Positions 56,518 through 64,000 of a stretch of DNA of 64,000 bases are shown here, piece after piece. The position numbers and the translations under genes were made by a program. The notes beneath the pieces are model-generated. The model saw only the letters and a program-made list of their open reading frames with translations, was not told where the DNA came from and made no database searches. Origin of the DNA: Neostapfia colusana (Eukaryota > Streptophyta > Magnoliopsida > Poales > Poaceae); contig JASWHV010000012.1 of assembly GCA_030760725.1 (NCBI GenBank), positions 52,421,652-52,485,651 of the forward strand, given 5' to 3'. Position 1 is the stretch's first letter, and the number at the start of each line of letters is the position of its first letter.

Positions 56518-58394
56518 AAAAGCGGATATCACAGTGGATTGCAATAATTCATAAGAGTTCAACTTTATGAATTCCACAGTTTGAATTATCCGCAGATTTG
56601 AATTTAAACACGAATTTGAATTTTTGGCGCCACTGTTGTGTGGGGGGAGACTTCAGTGGGACCCGCATGTCAGTGAACAGAGACAAGCATCAGTTTTGCT
56701 TCTGTGTGGGAGTGACACCGAGGGGGGGGGGGAAGCTCCACCGAGCTGTGTGTCACTCTGCTATCCCGGATGGCGGTTCCCTCCTCTGTCTACTGCTCGC
56801 TAAAGATCAGTGGCTGCACAAACCAATTGGTTCTTCTCTGCCTCACACGATCATCTTATCAGCTCTTCGCTCTCGCGCGCACTCAACAGAAAAAAACATC
56901 CCTCGGCGCCCACCCCCGACGCTGTCCAATTCTCTAAATTCGCTCAAACCGGTTGATCATCGTTTGTGCGATTCAAACACTAGCTACTAGCAGTTCTAGC
57001 GCCCTCCCACTCCAAGCCACGAAGCAAACCGTCCCTCCTCCGCCCCAGGCGACGAGAAAACTCCGCCGCCGGTGAAAACATGTCGGTCCACAGTCGAGCC
57101 TATGGTTGCCGCCATTTGCTGCGAGAGTTGAGCTCCGTTCCATGTTCTGTGACCACTAGAGATACTTTAGGGCAACATAGCTCGTCGTGAAAAGCTTGGG
57201 ACGTGCCGCTCCTCACCGGCACCATGCTATCGACCGCCGCTGCCGGTGCTGAGTATCTTCAGGCCATTTTCGAGCGGGGAAACCTTGCCCGGCTGTTGCG
57301 CCATGTTACAAGCATCATGTAGGGCGAAACCGGAGCAATAATGGTTGAGAAACGAGGGAGAACGAGCTGCACCACCCCTCTGTCTGGCGTGCACACATGG
57401 GGTCTGTCGGGAGGTTGAAGAAGACCGACCTGAGGGTCCCACTGTCAGCCGGTGAAATAATTCTCTGTGCAAAAACAATTCCAGTAACTGTTCAACCTTG
57501 GAAAATCCATAACTCCGTGTAGAAAGGTCCAAATATAGTGAGACCAATTTTGTTGGATTCCTTATAAGGAGTACTTTGCATAGAAATAAAGTGCTATCTA
57601 TCAAAATGCCTAGGAATTGCTGTAGAATGCTTTTAATTTATTCCTATAGGGATTGATTCCAGGATTTTATGGCTGGATGAAATATTTCCATTTTTGGTCA
57701 GAAGCTCTTTCTCATAGTTCCTGAACTCCAGTAATCTTAGGATTTTTGGAGAGTATTAAGGGGGCTTAATCAGTAGGTTTTCTTAGGTTTATTTAAATGG
57801 GCTGAAAAATTACAGAATCAAATTCCAGAAAATGGAATTGAACTTCAATCTTCCATTTTGGCCAGCAGAAGACTTATAAAAATTTGAAAAAAAATTTCCT
57901 AGGAACCTTATGTCCAGACATATTAGGATATTAAATTTCTCTATATGACCAAGTCTAATTAAATTCCTATAAATCATTGAAAGTTAAAGGTTCCAAGAAT
58001 TCTTGTGGCCAACTCCTTCTAAAACCTCTGAATTTTTTTCCATAACTCCATCATGAAAGTAAGAAGTTTCTGTAAAAATTTCAACCCTGGAATCCTGTGT
58101 CTTCTTAGGTTTTGCTTCTGTAGTTTGCTTATGGCACATTATTTCATAATGTGATGCAATTGTTTATTTGATCATTGGGATAGAAATAATTCTCGCGAAG
58201 ACTTCGGAGGCCGCTGACTTGCTCCTATTGACAGAAACTTTAGTCGGCATCAACACTAAGGCAAGCCCCGGTTTGCATCAAAATTTAAAAGTTTCTATTT
58301 GTATTCACTTTATAATGTCTAGCATTTTGATTATTGCACTAAGTCTAGTTTGTATGACACTACACATGCATGACCCAATAAATCCCTGGAGTTT

Positions 58395-58403
58395 GATATA
58401 AAG
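58395..58403 (+). promoter_or_regulatory. TATA-like box, solo LTR D
   Basis: GATATAAAG, just after the GGCAAGCCCCGG island as in the other Tekay-type LTRs. Confidence 0.4.
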
Positions 58404-59780
58404 TAGGTTTTCCTTAATTATAACTGCTGTGATCAAGTTAAGAAAAGTGAATTAAAAGAGGCATAACTCGAGTAGGCCGTTTCCTACTTGTGAACCGGGA
58501 TTAAGGGGGATCAGTCGGAAGAGTTGGGAATTGATCCACTTAATTGGAAAAATAGAGACCGGGCAGTATGGATGCAAGGCTTAAGGACGCGGTCCTGTGA
58601 ACCTAGTCTCTGTCTGAGTCGATTAAGGCCCGTTCTCGTGTGCGGCCCCGGTGGACAAGTTTGAGTTATGTACGGATGCATACTGGCTATATGGGACCTA
58701 GAAAACCGATGTAACATGTTAACATGGGTGTCGAGGCAATCCCCACCGTCTTATGCAGATGCTGAAAGGAGAGAGAAGTTGGATCTACGAGGGTTTGCCG
58801 TAGTGAGACTTACTACAAGTCGGTGGGACCGGTTCGATATTTGGGTGTCGTGTGAAAGTTTGCCACGTACGATGTTGAGGGGATTGGTTGATCACCGGTC
58901 TCAGACGGGCGTATGTGTCGTGTCAGCCGGGTGTTTTTGATTCGAATCACCATCGCTCACGGTAGTGAGCATACATGTACACTGAGTCATGAAGTAGTAA
59001 GAAATTGGGGAAAAAGTTAATATGCTTCATGAGTAATCCTCATATTAGAGATGAGGGATGATCAACCCCTTCACTAAATTTACATTCTACCTTGGGCTAG
59101 TAGCGCCGAGACAAAGTGTTTCTTGTTTTATTGTGGAGTCTCAGCATTGATGGCACAAGGTATTATGGGTCTAGGGTAGCTCACTAAATTTACCTTCTCC
59201 TCGGGCAAGTGGCATTGAGGTGAAGTGTTTCTTGTTTGATTATGGGGTCTCGATGTAAATTGTGCGAGGGTTATAAAAGTTGCTTAAAACTTGATGTAAG
59301 GACTCTCAATTAGGTCAAGTTCATCGTTTATGCAAACTTCTATATTCAGCCCTCTGTTTTCAGCATCTAGAGTTCCATGTGTAGGTTTTTGGTTAAGTCT
59401 TGCTGAGCATAAACCCACGGTTTGTTGATCCATTGTTTTGCAGGTAACAATGCATAAGGCAACGTTAGGGAGGAAGGGAGATCCGAGCGGGGCAGCACCC
59501 AATGAGGGGTGTGAGTCTCACTTTGGAACCCTGCACACCGCCAGGTTTTTGATGTGGTCCTTGTGTGAAGCATCCGCGGGCAGGATGGCTTCATTTTGTT
59601 TAGTGTAGGCTATAGTCCGTGAGTGTATTCTTATCTTCCGCTGCAATTTACACTTGTACATTATTTGTAAAATGAGACAATAATCTGTATGACAGACATA
59701 TATTGTTGTGTATGTGTGTTTTTTGGATGTGTGCTCTTGGGTCCATGCGATTCCTAGACTGTCAGGACGGGGTCCCCACA

Positions 59781-59785
59781 AGGTG
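59781..59785. repeat. Target-site duplication of solo LTR D, right copy (AGGTG, imperfect)
   Basis: Partner of GGGTG at 40659-40663, one mismatch. Confidence 0.6.
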
Positions 59786-61903
59786 GTCTGGGCGGCGTCC
59801 AAGCCAATCTGGACGACTTTGATGGGGACATCCCCGCCGTCTGAGGGCTGCACGTGGGGTGCTGATGTTGACCCTCGTTGGCGCATGTTTGGAGGCGGCT
59901 GACTAGCCTCACCGTAGCCGGAAGCAACCTCCTGCGCTGCTGCCAACGCCTGTAGCTTCTCCAGCGCTGAGACGCCGGAAAAGCGGTCTCCGTGGATCTT
60001 AAGGACGCTGCTAGGTGTCAGCATCTTCAAGACCAGGTAGCCATAGTGGGCTACAGCCATGAACCGGTACAGGGCTGGCCTGCCGATGATGGCATTGAAG
60101 GGGAGGCTGACCTCCGAAGAGTCGAAGATGACGCTCTCCGTACGGTAGTTCTATGGCGTCCCAAAATTAACCTGGAGGGAGATGCTACCGCACGGCTAGA
60201 TAGGATCCTGACCCACCCCCAAGAATGGACACGAGGGGATGAGCTTGAACATGGGGATCTGCAGCTTCTTGAAAGCTGCAGGGCTGATGACGCTGAGAGA
60301 TGCCCCACCATTGATAAGAACGTGGTAGAGCTTCACATTGGCGATGGTGGGGTAGACAAGGAGTGGAAGCTGCCCGGAACTTGCCATGTTATTGGGGCAG
60401 TCGGAGGTGTCAAGGCTGATCGGCTTCTCCATCCACTTATGGTGGGTTGCTGGCCCGAGGCCAGGAGCAGCCGCTGCCACCGCATGTCGCAGGGTCATGA
60501 CGGCACGCCGGGGCGTGATGTCCCCGGAACCCCCGTACATCACGTGGAGCATTTTGCGATGCTCGTTGTCGGCGCTGGAGTCGGAGTCCGAGTGGCCGTA
60601 GATGGCCTTCAACGCCAACTTGGCATCCTGATACTCCATCTCCTGCTCCATAGCGGCCTCAGGGTCAGCTTTTTGCTTGCCCTCCCGCAAACTTCTTCTT
60701 CTTCTTGCTGCTGCCCTGAGCAGCAGCTTCACTGGCCCTCCCTGCACGGAGGCAGGTCGTGAGTGCCAGTCTCGGCCCTCCGTGGCTCTGGCGCACTTGT
60801 CTGCCAGGCTGAAGAGCTCGGAGATGTCTTGCACGTCATTCGTGGCTAACTTCTCGAGCATCTTCTTGTCTCTAACGCCCTTTCAGAATGCAACGATGAA
60901 AGAAGCGTTGGAGATGCGGGGGATGGTGTTCCGCACTTGGGAGAACCACTGGATGAAGGACCACAGCGACTCCCCCTCGCGTTGTCGCATGGCGTGAAGA
61001 TCGAGCTCACTGCCGGGGCGCGTGTAGGAACTCCCGAAGTTAGTTGTGAACCATCAGCACAACTCTTCCAAGGAGGATATGGAGCCTGGGGAAGGTTCAT
61101 GAGCCATGACCGGGCAGTGCAAGTCAAGGCCACCGGGAAGTAGTTGGATATGACGGCCTCATTCCCTCCTGCAGCTAGGATGGAGGTGGAGTAGATCTGC
61201 AGGAACTCAGCGGTGTTGACAGTCCCGCCGTACTTCTCCAGCTAGTGTGGCTGGAACTTAGGTGGCCAGATCACCAAGCGAAGATGTGGGGAGAGTGCCA
61301 TGCAGCCCCCGCCTGCTACTGAAGAAGCAGGGGTATGCGCAACGTGTCTCGCGGGTATGACACTCGGGGTGCCATACTCGCCCTCGAGGTTGCGGCATCT
61401 TTCGTGACATCGCTCGATAGTGACACAGCCATCTTCACTCACGCGGTGGTGGTCTACCTTGACCCTGAGGTCGGCTGTAGCCTGCCTAGCCGTGGTCGCC
61501 GTGCGCCGTAGTCGTCTCGCGGGCCACCATCGGCGTCTGCGCCTGCGCCTGCGACAGCTCGGCTCGACTCGCTGCCTTCTGTATGCGGGCGTGTTCATGG
61601 CGGTGGCGACGAGGTGGTCGACATCATTGCACCACTGCTCTGCGACCTCTGGGGGAGCATCTTCGCCCGGAGGGTTGTGGAGAAGAGCGCGTGCTGTGGC
61701 CAGCACGCTCTCCGGGCTTGCAACTGGCAGCGTTGTTGCCACTGTGTAGTAGCAGCAGTGGCTGCCTTGGGAATGGCGACCGTCTGATCGCCTGCTCGGC
61801 CTGATCTACCTGCTCTGTAGCGGGAAGTGGCCTCCTCCTCCCTCCCCTGGAGACGACCGTGAGTGGGGTGAGAGGAGCCAACGAATGACTGTATGTTCAC
61901 CAT
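59786..61903 (-). pseudogene. Element B gag, protease and linker to RT
   Basis: Start ATG at 61903 (MVNIQSFVGSSHPTHG). The N-terminal region continues, after frame slips, as LPVASPESVLATARALLHN, EVAEQWCNDVDHLVATAMN. The capsid core is about 61140-60730: FPVALTCTARSWLMNLPQ, then EKLATNDVQDISELFSLADKCARA. 60861-60196 is one open frame ending in the protease: KWMEKPISLDTSDCPNNM, then KLYHVLINGGASLSVISPAAF. The catalytic Asp of the D-G-G-A type triad is Asn (60312-60310), so the enzyme should be inactive. 60060-59786 is the linker: MAVAHYGYLVLKML, GVSALEKLQALAAAQE and VQIGLDAAQTT, which continues into RT beyond the solo LTR D insertion. Frameshifts near 61240, 60862 and 60100-60200. Confidence 0.82.
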
Positions 61904-61959
61904 GGTAGCGATGCTCGGTCGACTAGAGAGCATGAAAGCACCCTTCCTGGTGCGCCAAA
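61904..61959 (-). other. Element B leader with PBS-like start
   Basis: Minus strand: directly after the LTR end (ACA at 61960) comes TTTGGCGCACCAGGAAGG. Tat elements of grasses usually begin their internal region with a TGGCGC-type PBS. I cannot name the tRNA. Confidence 0.5.
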
Positions 61960-62219
61960 TGTCAAAGTGTTAGCTACGACACTTCCTCAGGTACCGCTAC
62001 TGGAGCAGTACGTGGAGGTTCGTTGTTTAGAGGGGCTAATGTCCCTAGACCGATTGAGCTTGAAGAACAGGGATGAACACCAGGATTTACGTTGTTAAGG
62101 CCACCGGAGCTTAAAACCCTACGTCCACGAGACTGTGTGTTGGATTGCTTAAGCTTGTGTGTGAGTTTGATGGTCGATCAGAATCGAATCAGAGTCACCT
62201 CTATCATCGACTGCCTGGT

Positions 62220-62230
62220 CCTTTTATGTC
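62220..62230 (-). promoter_or_regulatory. TATA-like box of element B 5' LTR
   Basis: GACATAAAAGG on the minus strand, equivalent to GGATATAAAAGG at 3240-3229. The second T of TATA is changed. Confidence 0.45.
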
Positions 62231-62639
62231 TCAAGGCCGGGAAGTTACAATGTGGCCCGGAGCCTGACAGGTGGCCCCGCAGCTGTGCGTACCTTATACA
62301 CGATTTAGGGTATTTAAATCTACTTGTAGTGCTCGCCGTAGAAGGAGTTAAGGTGTGATGCCTGACACGCCGGGCGCCACAGACTGAGTAGCGGTTGATT
62401 ATGGCGGGAGAAGGCTCCGTCTTGTCGTCGCGTCCTACTCGGTCATCTGTGCAGCACTGTGCCATTACTGTCGTTGTCATGCTGTACCGCCCTGTCATGT
62501 CACTGTAATGACTGCTAGGACAGGGTGGAGGCGTGCGCTGCGCACCATGCTTCTAAGTAACGTGCGAGTCTTGAAAGTGTGACTGGACTGTGCTCGTCTT
62601 CCTTGACTCCTATAGCCCATTGCCCATGGCGGGTCGTGG

Positions 62640-63040
62640 GACACGTTGGGGCCACGGAGCCCACCACGCAAGAGAGGCCAGGCTCAGAACCAGTGGACAC
62701 ATGGCATCACCGGACCTCGCCTCAGCGAGGAGGCCAGGTCCAGGGCTGAGGACACGTGGCAGCTCTGAAGCCCTCCTCAGCGGGGAGGTGAGGCCCGGAG
62801 CCCAGGGACATGTGGCAACATCGGTCCTCGCCTCAGCGGGGAGGTGAGGCCCGGAGCCCAGGGACATGTGGCAACATCGGTCCTCGCCTCAGCGGGGAAG
62901 CCAGGTCCGGGGCCACGGACAAGTGTCAGCTCCAGACCCCACCTCAGTGGGGAAGTCAGGCCCAGAGCCTGGGGACATGTGGCAGCATTGGACCTCAACT
63001 CAGCGGGATGGCCAGGTCCGGGGCCGTGGACATGTGGCAG
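62640..63040. repeat. 55-56 bp minisatellite array in element B 5' LTR
   Basis: The core GTGGCA/GTGTCA recurs at 62756, 62812, 62868, 62923, 62979 and 63034 (spacing 55-56), with further diverged units to the left. Two neighbouring units (about 62787-62898) are practically identical, pointing to recent duplication. Open frames across it are repeat artefacts. Confidence 0.88.
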
Positions 63041-63045
63041 ATCCG

Positions 63046-64000
63046 TGTAAAAGTCCCAAAAATGTGTATGAATAAAAGTTAAGGTTTGAGTTCATATGTG
63101 TGGCAAAGACATGAAAAATGGGACTTGCTAAAACTTTTCCTCATGCAAAGTAATACATGGATGACCATCCAAAATGAGGCTCACCTTTTTATTTAAAAGT
63201 GTTGAACCAATAAGGAGTTAAATACCTCTTCGCATGTAAGTTTAAAAATCAGATTTGAAATTCAAAGTTCACACATGTGGTGACCAAAAACTTTGAATAA
63301 ACATACAGCCCTATAGCTGGATTTATAGGAAAAAGTTTTATCACAAACTTTGCATTTGTAGGGTGGGCTCAAAAAGGAGTTAAAGAGAAGCATTTGCAAA
63401 ATCTAGCCAAATTCAAATTTGTCATACAAATTCAAACCGAATTTGGAGAATTCAAATTCTAGCCACCCTTTTAAAACTCAGCATTCCGGGAATTGACAGG
63501 ATCACCTTGAGAAGATATTTGGGAGGTAAATGTGGTGTGGGACCCACATGTCATAGAGGTAAAGAGGCTGCCTTGCTCACTAAGTCTTAGTCTCGGTGGG
63601 AAATTTCCCCGAGCAGCTCACGGGAGCCACCGAGGAGCTTGCCGCGCCAGCTCCTGCTACCGGCCTCCCTGCGCTGGCGCCCCGGGGTCGGTCCTGACCG
63701 CGTCCTCAATGTGATCACGTGCACTCAGATCGAACCAAAGCTCAATTGCCTTCCTCTCTCGCGAGAACGCCGAATAAACCGAGCACCTCAGCTCCGCCTC
63801 TCTGTCCGATCAAAGAAACGGCGAAACGCTCGCGTCCTTCCCTCCCCGAGCTGCTAGGCAGCGTCCTGAGCTCGGACTCCACTACCCCGACGCCTAAACC
63901 CTCGAGCTACGGCCTCCCCCGCCCGAGATCAACCGCCACAGCGGCGACCTAGCTCAAGAACGTGATAGGGCGCTCGTGTACAGCCCTCCACAGGGGGTTT
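63046..64000 (+). repeat. LTR F: start of a further Tekay-type LTR, runs off the window
   Basis: TGTAAAAGTCCC at 63046 is the same type of LTR start as in A, C, D and E. An AT-rich U3 with 'aaattc' runs (63050-63500) and the start of a GC-rich block (63530-64000) follow, as in the other LTRs. The five bases before it, ATCCG (63041-63045), would be the target site. It interrupts B's minisatellite. The open frames at 63532-63952 resemble the non-coding GC blocks of the related LTRs. Confidence 0.7.

Larger units (their letters stand above)
40664..59780 (+). mobile_element. Solo LTR D, interrupted by element E
   Basis: LTR from TGTAAAATCCCC (40664) to GGGTCCCCACA (59780), broken at 41068/56513 by element E. 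The two parts total 3673 bases. Its ends mirror those of element C's LTR, so D belongs to a related Tekay-type family, on the plus strand. No internal region is present and B's coding lies on both sides, so it is a solo LTR left by recombination between two LTRs. Confidence 0.8.
56513..59780 (+). repeat. Solo LTR D, 3' part
   Basis: Continues LTR D after element E. A run of ten G lies near 56721. GC-rich 56640-57470, AT-rich 57480-58160, island GGCAAGCCCCGGTTTGCA (58260-58277), TATA-like GATATAAAG (58395-58403), block 58616-58662 shared with other LTRs, end GGGTCCCCACA. Open frames such as 56598-56990 and 57227-57604 have no recognisable domain. Confidence 0.8.
2976..63045 (-). mobile_element. 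Element B: Tat-lineage Ty3/gypsy retrotransposon, host of all nested insertions
   Basis: The pieces of one minus-strand element can be followed across the window: 5' LTR 63045-61960 (truncated by LTR F), gag-protease 61903-59786, RT 40658-39524, RNase H 25274-24026, integrase 12659-11400, modular 3' region, and a 3' LTR starting at 2976. At the A and C insertions the flanking coding joins in frame once one 5-bp target-site copy is removed. At solo LTR D it joins with a one-base slip just beyond. Gag, the protease-RT linker ending in a DAAQTT motif, RT with YVDD, a linker rich in DPSG-type sequence and integrase order match the Tat lineage (RIRE2/Retand-like relatives) as known in grasses. The left flank is copia gag, with ATTGT at 2971-2975 as the candidate target site; the partner lies outside the window. 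B is old, with multiple stops and frameshifts in every domain. Confidence 0.85.
61960..63045 (-). repeat. Element B 5' LTR, truncated by LTR F
   Basis: Ends (minus) at 61960 with TTGACA, followed by the PBS-like TGGCGC. Holds a TATA-like box (62230-62220) and a minisatellite (62640-63040) in U3. Alignable with 2976-4070 but diverged. The remainder of U3 must lie to the right of LTR F, outside the window. Confidence 0.75.

Noticed and set aside
60051..60762. 256-codon plus-strand open frame (59992-60762)
   Set aside because: Antisense shadow of element B's gag-protease, which has clear motifs on the minus strand.
62590..63082. Several 66-90 codon open frames
   Set aside because: Same minisatellite artefact in B's 5' LTR.
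1..64000. A previously undescribed host gene or defence-type system
   Set aside because: I looked on both strands; every substantial open frame with protein-like composition is gag, pol or an accessory ORF of a retrotransposon. Nothing suggests a host gene cluster.

Overview
This window is grass (Poaceae) repeat DNA. I see no host gene, tRNA or rRNA gene. Almost every base belongs to LTR retrotransposons, most of them nested in one another. The evidence for a grass is the Ty3/gypsy Tekay/Del-type chromoviruses with 2.4-4 kb LTRs starting TGTAA(A/G), a Tat-lineage gypsy element whose coiled-coil open reading frame lies antisense to pol, and Ty1/copia remnants. I cannot name the species. The setting looks like pericentromeric or intergenic heterochromatin.

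Layout, left to right. 1-353 is the end of a minus-strand copia-type LTR. 354-858 holds nothing recognisable. 859-2126 is a candidate DNA transposon with degenerate inverted ends. 2139-2975 is a broken copia gag/protease on the plus strand. It is cut at 2976 by element B, a Tat-lineage gypsy element on the minus strand that fills the rest of the window to at least 63045. B reads from right to left: 5' LTR (63045-61960), gag and protease (61903-59786), reverse transcriptase (40658-39524), RNase H (25274-24026), integrase (12659-11400), a 3' untranslated region made of repeated modules plus an antisense ORF remnant (11352-4320), and the 3' LTR (about 4300-2976).

B is split by four later insertions. 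They are a truncated copia 3' end (about 7770-9552); element A, a Tekay-type chromovirus on the minus strand (12665-24020, TSD ATTGG); element C, a second Tekay-type chromovirus on the minus strand and the youngest and best preserved (25280-39518, TSD CCTGG); and solo LTR D on the plus strand (40664-59780). D is itself split by element E, a third Tekay-type chromovirus on the plus strand (41069-56512, TSD AATTC). A further LTR, F, starts inside B's 5' LTR at 63046 and runs off the window. Removing A and C with one target-site copy restores B's reading frame at both junctions; at D the flanking coding also joins, with a one-base slip nearby.

Within A, C and E the gene order is LTR - tRNA-iMet-type PBS - long leader - gag - protease - RT - RNase H - integrase - chromodomain - hairpin - polypurine tract - LTR. 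C keeps gag-pol in a single frame with only two stop codons and all catalytic residues visible. A and E carry several stops and frameshifts and damaged protease active sites.

The least explained signals are these: matched splice-site-like sequences at the same places in the leaders of A, C and E; an extra coiled-coil ORF upstream of gag in E only, with its own splice-acceptor-like sequence; hairpins at the U5 end and before the PPT that persist between families, one with a compensatory base pair; conserved islands shared by four diverged LTR families; and a 54-56 bp minisatellite present at three places in B's LTRs and 3' region.
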